64,000 nt of DNA from Symsagittifera roscoffensis (lineage: Eukaryota > Xenacoelomorpha > Acoela > Convolutidae). Below are positions 47,616 through 55,800 of the stretch, in pieces. Made by a program: the position numbers and the translations under genes. The notes under the pieces were generated by a model that was given only the letters and a program-made list of their open reading frames with translations, was not told where the DNA came from and did not search any database. How positions within the stretch are numbered: the first letter of the stretch is position 1; the number at the start of each line of letters is the position of its first letter. The DNA is taken from contig NC_087062.1 in NCBI RefSeq assembly GCF_963678635.1, forward strand, positions 30,404,833-30,468,832, read 5' to 3'.

Positions 47616-48641
47616 CTAGGGTAAGTCCGCTCTTGCCGGACTCTCGCGACTCCTCAGCTGTAGCCGCTCGTGCAACTCTTTCAATCGTGACGAGCTGCCA
47701 CTCACCTGACTACTACCCGGGGTCGAACTCGGTGTATATCCAGGCAACGCGACGTCCATCAATGGTCGTATTACTTGAGTCTCCAAACCACGCAGGGAGG
47801 ACGCTGATTCGGGCGGTATCCATACCTCCAGCCCCTCGTGCATATGTTCCTGAGCCGCACGATCGAGGTTGAATCGTCCCTTCGACCTCGGAGCTTCATC
47901 TACTTCCATGCGTGACTCTGGCCTTGAGCCAGTCACTACCCGTTCTTTGGGCCTAACCCCTTTCTGCATATCGAGCTCGCGTTGTTGTCGCTGGATCCTC
48001 TCAAGTTTTGCCTGATCTCTCTCGAGAGCCTGCTTCAGCTGCTCACAATTCGCGGCATTCTCCCGCACCCTTTCTGCCTGTAGCTGTTCAGCTCTCATCA
48101 TGTCCAGTTCTCTCCGCGCTTGATCCCTCTCAAGCACCGCTTGATCCCGGTCGAGGTTCGCCTTGTTCCTTTCCCGCTGGGTCCTCTCGAGTTCTCTCTT
48201 CATGGCACTGACGTCCGGATAAACTTCCCCCGTCTGCTGTGCCCGTGGCATCGATAGTACTTTACTCGTACTCTGGCTCGTGGACCTGACTGATGGTCTG
48301 ACCGGCAGTGGGAATTCCCCCGCGCCATACTCCGTATTGTTGTTCAGGCCAGGGTTCCTCGCCAAATCGAACCCCCTTATCGCCCCATCCACGTTCCAGG
48401 ACAGCCATCTGATTTGTTCTTGATTGGACACTCCATCAGTGGTGTAGCCTACCATCAAAACCGCTTCCGTCGCAGACTCCCGACACTCGCCCTGTTCCTC
48501 CAATTGGAGGATGGCATTCAGCATCACTGCCATTCTCTCGTCCATTTGAGTATAATCCAGGTCCCTCAGCCGCCTGTACAATCCGTCTATTGTGGGCTTT
48601 TTCAGAGCCGATGGCATGGACTTCCAGAATCGATCTGTCAT
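47616..48641 (-). CDS. 341-aa coiled-coil ORF of unknown function in the giant retrotransposon
   Basis: The open frame reaches upstream to 48677; the first ATG is at 48641 (MTDRFWKSMPS), a few bases after a possible splice acceptor (gatcacag). The middle (about residues 145-230) is a long, highly charged coiled coil with repeated RDQAxLERDQARxE-like heptads. The ends are less structured, with a proline/serine-rich C-terminus. There is no family resemblance that I can name. Sitting between the integrase/macro frame and the 680-aa ORF, it would need a spliced or subgenomic RNA, or its own promoter, to be translated. Confidence 0.65.
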   Translation of the reverse strand: MTDRFWKSMPSALKKPTIDGLYRRLRDLDYTQMDERMAVMLNAILQLEEQGECRESATEAVLMVGYTTDGVSNQEQIRWLSWNVDGAIRGFDLARNPGLNNNTEYGAGEFPLPVRPSVRSTSQSTSKVLSMPRAQQTGEVYPDVSAMKRELERTQRERNKANLDRDQAVLERDQARRELDMMRAEQLQAERVRENAANCEQLKQALERDQAKLERIQRQQRELDMQKGVRPKERVVTGSRPESRMEVDEAPRSKGRFNLDRAAQEHMHEGLEVWIPPESASSLRGLETQVIRPLMDVALPGYTPSSTPGSSQVSGSSSRLKELHERLQLRSRESPARADLP

Positions 48642-48673
48642 TTCTGTGATCACAATTGAGTCCTTGAGTATTA

Positions 48674-48733
48674 GCAACTTGAGTTTTACCTGAGCAACTT
48701 GAGTTTTACCTGAGCAACTTGAGTTATCTTTTT
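48674..48733 (-). repeat. Three 20-bp tandem repeats upstream of the coiled-coil ORF
   Basis: The unit gcaacttgagttttacctga occurs at 48674 and 48694, with a third partial copy at 48714. On the coding (minus) strand each unit contains cagGTAAAA, a donor-like word, just upstream of the acceptor-like sequence before the ATG at 48641. Confidence 0.8.
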
Positions 48734-49079
48734 GAGATATCGTTTTCTTCCTTCAATTGAATATAGATGAGTAGTCAATGTGAGTTCAACAAATCAATCT
48801 GAAAATAACACCCGATTTTTTAGACCGACAAGCTGTGTTCCTAACCAGAAAACCCCATTACTTTTATGATTAAAAACCCTCTCCTTTTCGCCCTACTAAA
48901 ATAGTTCAATTGAAATTTTCTAAAAACATGCAGATACATTTTATGGATTAGCACCATCAATAATTTAAAATAATAATTGTCATGCCAATCACCCCTAAGA
49001 TCCCTTACCTGTTTTGTACCCCAGTACCTAGCTCAAGACTCCTCCCTCACACCCGACTCGACACCCCCGTGTACCCGAC

Positions 49080-50264
49080 TCAGGCGATGCTCAAGTAGTA
49101 CTTCTTATGAAGATACACCACTATCTCAGTTTCTGCAAAGACTACATGTAGGATAGCGTACAATTCCCTTGGGCTCAGTTTGCCCCTGTTTGGGTCATAC
49201 ACCGGCATTGAGACCTCTGTTATCCCTCTTTCAATCATAAAGTCTCGTAGTCGTGTTAGTGCCAACATAACGTGTTCGGGATCAATTGTGTTCCTGTCAT
49301 TGACCCTCGTCACTAGGAAGCACAGGTATTTCCTCGGGACTTGTGCTACTGATGGTGGGAGCGCTGCCATCCCTCCCAGTCCTGGTCTCTGTCTGAACAG
49401 AAACTCTACGTTCTGGTATTCTCTCTTGAAGTCAGCTTCCAGTCTTGATTTGAAACTCATGTCTGCCGTGATGCAGATCGCGCTCGTTCTGTTTGACAGG
49501 ATGAAGTCACTATCTGTTATCATGATGTTTTCCGAGTATTGATTGGGTATTTCAAATTTCGTTTTGAAATTCCGGCCTATGTTAGGCTCTGGCTCTTGTT
49601 CTTCCAGCTCCAATTCGCTTGTTTCTCTCACTTCCTTGAGCTTCTTTATCATCAAATTTTCGGTGTGGGTAAGTCCTACCCCCACTCCCCGGACAAAAAT
49701 ATTTATCGACGTCCCCGTCGATGTTGTCGGGTCTGAATTGTCCGGTGGGATGTCCAGCGGCCTGTCTGTCGCCGTCCAGCCGAAGAGAGGGTCTTCGGAC
49801 TTCTTGTGTTTTTCCGCTGACACGTCGACTTGCTGGATACTCTGTCCTCCATGGCCTTCGTCTTTGACGTCGCGTATCCACTCTAGTATCCTCAAGTTCG
49901 TGTTCTCCCTCCTCTTTATCTCGCTCTGTTCGAGGTCCGTCTCCATTTCTGGTGTCGAGTAATCTTCCTGCGGATAGTGTCCACCATCATCAATGACCTG
50001 CCATTCCTCTTCGGCTTCCAGTTCGCCTGCACTCAGTAATTCCTCGCCCAATTTGTCTGGCTGTATCTTGTCAATCAAGAAGTCATCCCCGTATCTGTTG
50101 TATCTCATACCCGTCCGTTTACGATTGCCAGTTCTGGTTCGCGGTGATATTGGTCGATCTGGCTCCATCCACTTCGGCACCTCATCTTGCTCCGGGTCGT
50201 TCCAGTCTTCTGCAAACGATCCTGCTTCAGACTCTACCTCTATCTCTTCATTGTCGTCCAAGCT
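49080..50264 (-). CDS. Macro-domain-like segment (393 aa), in frame with integrase after one TAG
   Basis: The frame continues directly from the integrase ORF after a single TAG at 50265-50267 and has no ATG near its start, so it is likely the C-terminal part of Pol rather than a separate gene. Residues 1-240 are acidic and low in structure. Residues about 245-385 follow the order of a macro domain of the TARG1/OARD1 and Poa1p kind: a strand with AICITADMSF (D267), a FKREY helix, GLGG at 294-297, a CFLVTR strand, a helix with LTRLRDFM, ITEVSMPVYD and a final EIVVYLHKKY strand. Macro domains bind ADP-ribose and some remove it from proteins. The GCG-D loop and the lysine used for catalysis in TARG1 are not conserved here, so binding or another role is more likely than hydrolysis. 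The assignment is by eye. Confidence 0.65.
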   Translation of the reverse strand, partial: SLDDNEEIEVESEAGSFAEDWNDPEQDEVPKWMEPDRPISPRTRTGNRKRTGMRYNRYGDDFLIDKIQPDKLGEELLSAGELEAEEEWQVIDDGGHYPQEDYSTPEMETDLEQSEIKRRENTNLRILEWIRDVKDEGHGGQSIQQVDVSAEKHKKSEDPLFGWTATDRPLDIPPDNSDPTTSTGTSINIFVRGVGVGLTHTENLMIKKLKEVRETSELELEEQEPEPNIGRNFKTKFEIPNQYSENIMITDSDFILSNRTSAICITADMSFKSRLEADFKREYQNVEFLFRQRPGLGGMAALPPSVAQVPRKYLCFLVTRVNDRNTIDPEHVMLALTRLRDFMIERGITEVSMPVYDPNRGKLSPRELYAILHVVFAETEIVVYLHKKYYLSIA

Positions 50265-52850
50265 CTAGTTTTCATTGCCATCTTTTTTCTCTCTGGTGCC
50301 CTTTTCATTCACTTCACACGCTGGCTCTACCACCAGGTACTCGAAACCCTCCATGTCTTTCGGTAGGCACCAGTCTTCCGGGGACGGGACGTGAGGCTTC
50401 AGATTTTCGTAATGTGCTGCTCGCCCAGTACTCAAGCGGTAGAACCGTCCTTGTTGATGTACTTCCGTTATCATGAATGGTCCCCTCCACTTCTTGAGTA
50501 GTTTCTTTGTTCCCTTGGGCGGTATGACATTTTGGAAGACCCACACGTACTGGCCCACTTCATATGGTTTTGCTTGTAATATTTTTTCGTCATATTTCTT
50601 GCGTTGTCTCATTTGCGCTTGCGCCGTGTTCCTCCTGCATAGCTCGTTTAGCTCTTGTTGTCTTTTGATCGCTTCCTTCACATATGCCTGAGGCGACGTC
50701 CTCTTCCCCTCGTATTCTGGGTAGAAGAATGTTAGAGGCATCGCCCTCTCCCTGCCCGTCAACATCATGAAAGGACTGATGCCCGTCGTTGAGTGCTGTG
50801 TACTGTTGTAGGCTCCTACTACCTGTGGCAGGTATTTGTCCCAGTCCGTCATGTATCTTGAGCAGTACACCCTTAACATGTTGACCAGTGTCCTGTTCTG
50901 TCTCTCTACCAACCCATTGGTCTGTGGATGATAGGTCGTCGAGTGTGCTTGAGCAATGTGCGATCTCTTCATCACTTCTTTTGTCAAGTCCCCCACAAAA
51001 GCTTTGCCGTTGTCCGACTGGAAAGTCATTGGACAACCATACCGCGATATCCAATGCGTTATCAAATGATCACATGTCTCCTCGGCCGAGGCTGTTTGGC
51101 ACGGGACCGCTTCCGCCAACTTTGTGAAGTGATCTATTATAACCAGTATCTGGTTATATCCCGACTCCGTCATGCAGATTTTTTGATGGTCTATCTGCAC
51201 CACTTCATTGAACTCTGAGCTCTCAACGGACTTGAGGGGAAACTTCATCTTCCTTGGGTCTTTTACCTGGAGACATGCCAGGCAGGCATTCACCCATCTC
51301 TCGCAAGCTTTTCTCATTCCTGGCCAATCAAACCTGTGAAGTATCCTTTGTTGTACTTTGTCTATCCCCTGGTGGCCCATCTGGTCGTGTGATCTGAAAA
51401 GCACCTCCGTTTGGAACAATTGTGGTAGTATGATGAGGTTGTGTTTGTGTAATATCTTTTCCTCATCTCTCCTCTTGCACGCTACCACCCCATCCGCTGT
51501 GTGATAAAGTAAGTCTTTCTTTTCTTTATAGAACTGGCTCAAGATCTTGTAGCTGTCTTCCTCAAGTTCCCCCTTCTCCTTGACCCCCGACTGGATCCAT
51601 TTGGAGAGGTTACTTGTCATTTTGTCATTCTTCTGGGCTCTTATTAGGTCTGACAGCCTATATCTCGCTTTGACATGCTCCTTTAGCGCCATGATCTGTC
51701 CATTCATCTCACCAGGGCTGTGGATGTCATCACTCAGTTTCACGCATATCATCCTTTTCACGATTTTCATGTCGTCTTCTGGTACCAGATTCGTTCTGAC
51801 GTTTGAGTTGCACAATAGTTCCCTGAATGGCTTTCTTGAAACCGCTATCCTCTCAAGTTCTTCACCACCTCTTATCTCTTGTACGTCCAGATTGTACGTT
51901 CCTGAAGATGGGTCAGTTTGTAACTCCCTGTCGTGGTGCCTTGTCTTCTCTTCCGCTAATATCATGCACAGACTGTCTTGGCCTTCGCTGCTCTCATCCG
52001 AGTCTTCATCCCATTCTTCACGCTCCCCGGACAATTTTCCTTTTCCGGGTTCCTCTTCTTCTGTGAACCTGGACCACTCCCCGGACTCTTGATCTAGTCC
52101 CAGGTGTTCAGTTCCTTCTTTGAATGTCACTTTCTTTTTCCTGACTTTTGTCTGCTCCAGAATATTTTCGGGGATTTTGTCAACTAGTGATCGCACGACA
52201 TCTTTGCTATCAGTGACGCTTCCTTTTGAGGAGTCAGTATTGTTCGCTGTTTCTTTTCTCCGAAGTATAGTTAGTCCCGGTCCCTCCTGACCCTTCTCTT
52301 GGATCACGGGCTTATCATCTGATAGTTTCTCGAGCAACCTCATTAAGTCATCATCTATCTGTGCAGCTCCCGCTTCTACCTGGTTAAGATCATAGCCTTT
52401 TGCCTTAAGTGTTTCCCTCACGATCTTCGACTTGAGTATTACCTCTATCGGGATCCTTCTGTTCTTCTTCAAGATGGTTTTTTCAAGAGGCTCTTTTGGT
52501 AATTCGGGATGATCTTCACTCGGTTTGCCTGATTTGTCCAGCCATCTTGTGAGTGGAAGACTGTCGTACGTTTCCTTGTCCATGAAGGAGAAGCCCTCTT
52601 TGATTTCAGGTCTGTCTGCCTCTCTTTGTTCTTGTCTCTCGTAGAACTCCGTCTTCTTACTCAAGCTGTCAGCGTTTTGATGTTTATCCCGTGTTCTGTG
52701 CTCAATTATCATGTTGTATCCGTCCAAGCGAACTATCCACCTCCCAATGTAACTTTGGTCCATTGAGTACGTTTTCAGCCAGCTTAGTGCTCGGTTGTCG
52801 ACTCGCAGCTTGAAGGGCTCACTGCCTAGGTATGCCCTGTATTTCTCGAC
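50265..52850 (-). CDS. Pol, second frame: RNase H end and integrase of the giant retrotransposon
   Basis: Downstream of the frameshift near 52850 this frame completes RNase H (the NADSLSKK region), then runs through about 340 acidic, low-complexity residues. The integrase follows; numbering here is from the ATG at 52763. It has a zinc-binding HHCC module (H459, H464, C494, C497) and a catalytic core with D525 (QIDH), D584 (QSDNG) and E620 (NGLVERQN), the D,D-35-E spacing of retroviral/gypsy integrases, then a C-terminal domain with the WRGPF motif. It ends at TAG 50265-50267 and the frame stays open beyond. The integrase motifs are all intact. The long spacer between RNase H and integrase is unusual. 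Confidence 0.93.
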   Translation of the reverse strand, partial: VEKYRAYLGSEPFKLRVDNRALSWLKTYSMDQSYIGRWIVRLDGYNMIIEHRTRDKHQNADSLSKKTEFYERQEQREADRPEIKEGFSFMDKETYDSLPLTRWLDKSGKPSEDHPELPKEPLEKTILKKNRRIPIEVILKSKIVRETLKAKGYDLNQVEAGAAQIDDDLMRLLEKLSDDKPVIQEKGQEGPGLTILRRKETANNTDSSKGSVTDSKDVVRSLVDKIPENILEQTKVRKKKVTFKEGTEHLGLDQESGEWSRFTEEEEPGKGKLSGEREEWDEDSDESSEGQDSLCMILAEEKTRHHDRELQTDPSSGTYNLDVQEIRGGEELERIAVSRKPFRELLCNSNVRTNLVPEDDMKIVKRMICVKLSDDIHSPGEMNGQIMALKEHVKARYRLSDLIRAQKNDKMTSNLSKWIQSGVKEKGELEEDSYKILSQFYKEKKDLLYHTADGVVACKRRDEEKILHKHNLIILPQLFQTEVLFRSHDQMGHQGIDKVQQRILHRFDWPGMRKACERWVNACLACLQVKDPRKMKFPLKSVESSEFNEVVQIDHQKICMTESGYNQILVIIDHFTKLAEAVPCQTASAEETCDHLITHWISRYGCPMTFQSDNGKAFVGDLTKEVMKRSHIAQAHSTTYHPQTNGLVERQNRTLVNMLRVYCSRYMTDWDKYLPQVVGAYNSTQHSTTGISPFMMLTGRERAMPLTFFYPEYEGKRTSPQAYVKEAIKRQQELNELCRRNTAQAQMRQRKKYDEKILQAKPYEVGQYVWVFQNVIPPKGTKKLLKKWRGPFMITEVHQQGRFYRLSTGRAAHYENLKPHVPSPEDWCLPKDMEGFEYLVVEPACEVNEKGTREKKDGNEN

Positions 52851-55800
52851 AAGGTGACCACTGCGAACATCTCTGCTTTCGGTGCTCCGTACTTCATTTC
52901 TGTGTCACTTAGGACTTTGCTCCCGTACGCTATTGGTCTCAAGACTGTCTTCCCATTCCATTCTTGTTCCTGATGGAGAATTCCTGAAATCGCAACTACC
53001 GATGCATCCGTGTCCAGCACGTACATCCCCTTCTCAGTCGGCATACCTAGTACTGGTGCCTCGCATAGCTCTTTCTTTATCCTCTTGAATGACTCTTCTG
53101 CTGCGTTTTTCCATGTGAATTTTTTGCCCTTGTGCCTCATCAATTGTTGCATCGGGTACACCTTGTCCGCGTAGCCTTTGATGAACTCTCTGTAGTAGTT
53201 AGCGAAGCCCAGGAAGCTCATCAACTGGTGTTCCGTCTTCGGTGACTTCCAGGTTAGGACTGCTTCCACGGCGTCTGGATCAGGTCTGATGCCGTGCTTG
53301 TCTACCATCCTGCCCAAGTATTTTATTGAGTCCTTGAGTATCTCGCACTTTGATGGTTTACACTTTAGCCCCGATCTTTTCATGCACGCGAAAACCTCGT
53401 CAAGTCTCTCAAGGTGGTCTTCTAGTGTTGGCGTTGCTATTACCACGTCATCCACGTAGCACATTACCAGATTGCCATACTTCTTTGTCACGCCTATCAG
53501 CGCGTGTGCCATCAATCGCTGAAACGTGGCTGTGGCATTGCAAAGTCCAAACGGTATCCGTTTCCACTGAAACAGATCCAACTCGCAGGCAAACCCTGTC
53601 TTGTCCCTGTCCTGCTTCCGTAGTGGTACCTGCCAAAAGGCCGAGCCTAAATCAAGAGTCGTAAAAAATTTTGCATCACCTAACTTCGAGAGGCTCTCAT
53701 CAATCCTAGGTATGGGATAGGCATCCTTCACCGTGACGGAGTTCAGGTATCGAAAGTCACAACAAAACCTCAACTGGTCGCCTTTCTTTTTGGCCATCAC
53801 TACTCCACACGCCCACGGTAACTTGGATGGTTCTATCATGCCATACTCTAGTAACGTTTCGATCTCTTTTCTACACGCCTCCGATTTGTGCGACGTCATG
53901 CGCCTCGCCCCCTCCCTGTGCGGTACCGCGTTCTCCTCAAGTTCTATTTCATGCTCAGCGAAATTACAACACCCGATATCCGCTTTGTGCTTCGAAAAAA
54001 CTTCTTCGTTCCGCTCTAGTACGTCCTTGATGGCTTCGAGCTGTTCGTCCGTCAGTTTGCCCCTCAAGTGTTCAATCTCCGGGAGAACCGGTTTATCAAT
54101 TTGCATTTCATCTAGTGTGGGCCGCTCTGGAAAGTTCGAACAGCTCGACAGTCCATCGTCCGTTTCTGACTTAAGTGATTTAACAAGACCTGATGAATAT
54201 TTTATTTCTTGTAATCGTCTCAAGATACAAATTTTGTCCCTATGATCGGGACAATCAACGACTTCATTCTGTTTTGAGTTTTCAGTCCTCTCATATCGGG
54301 TTTTCACCGGTAAAGCATATCCCAGTTTCCTCCCTCTCTGTATCGTGATCGGTATATCAAGGGTATTCAACAAGACACTGACGCAGAGGCCGCTCTTCGT
54401 AATCGAGAAGGATCTTCCTAAAACAGCAGCACTTTGACTATTAGGATTCGGAACTATACACACTTGCTTATTGTCACTTAATTCATTGTAATTTTTCATC
54501 CGCAAGCCTACAATTGCCGCTTCATTCGCCTTTAGCCTCACCCTCCTACTCAAGAACACCGGTGCTTTGTTTTCATTTGCCATTATTAAATTTACCGGTT
54601 TGATTGCGTACCTCCTATCCGGGTTCCGTATCCTGAACATTGCGTTGTTTAGATCAATCGCTACATCAAAGTTCCTGATGAAGTCTCTGCCTAGAATAAG
54701 TTGGTCAGACTCATCTAGGTTTTCTACTACAAGAAAACTCATCCACAGGTTACGTTCCCCCAGATTGAGCGCTATTATCGGCGTTCTGCCCAACACGCGC
54801 AGGGTCCCTTTGTTCGCAGCCGATAACCGTATTCTCGAATCTATCAAGTCATCTTTGTTGAAGCCCATTCGTTCCCAAGTTTCGATTGGTATGACACTCA
54901 AGACCGCTCCCGTATCAAGTAACCCACGTAACTGAGTCTTCTTGCCACTTATGTCTAGCACGTGCCCTGTCACATCTGCCTCTGTTCCGATGTGCATCGC
55001 ATCTTCTTCAAGCATGGCGCAGTGTCCAATCGATCTCACCTTTAACTCTTCCTTCCCTACGTAGATTTGCCCAATTAGGTCTTCATCACATGTTATCATT
55101 GTTTTGGTATAGATGTTGATTTCATCTATATTTAACATCACCTCATGTGGACCATAAGCTTCTGTGTATCTGTTATCAACACGTACCGACTTGCTACCCC
55201 CTCGCGTGAGTAGTGCTCTCAATGCTCTAGAAGTCGATTGTGGGCTTATTAAACTCAAGTAATCTGCGTACACATCAATGTGCATTATTGTCTGGTCGCT
55301 CGGTTCGCTCAAGTTTCTGGTTACCTCGTGGCCGCCCACTGTGATTATCGACATTATTCTAGCCCCAATTTTTGATATGCCGAATGGTTTTCCTGTCACC
55401 ATCTTTACAGTGTTACAATTTCCAGTCTTTTTCGAGCCCGATACAGCCTCTGGTGCTGGCTTCGATCCAGTTAATGCTTCGTTGAAATTCTGCTTTTCGA
55501 TCTCCTGCTTTAGTCGTTGTTCTATTTCTTTCGCTGCCAGATCCTGCTTCACTTTGTTGATGGCCTCCGCTGCCGCCTTCTCGTAATCTATTTCTGGGGC
55601 TTTCTTCGCCGTGGCATCTGCTGCACTACCACATTGTGTTACAGTTTTCATTGATTTCGTTGGTAGCTCTACATTTGGTCCCTCAAGTTTCTTCGTCTCA
55701 AATTCACCTTGTCTGTTTCTCTGGTTCTGCACCGCTGCTAGCGCCAACTTGTGTTTCGGATGACTCTGATTCTTGACCGCTTCCCAAAACAACGGACAGT

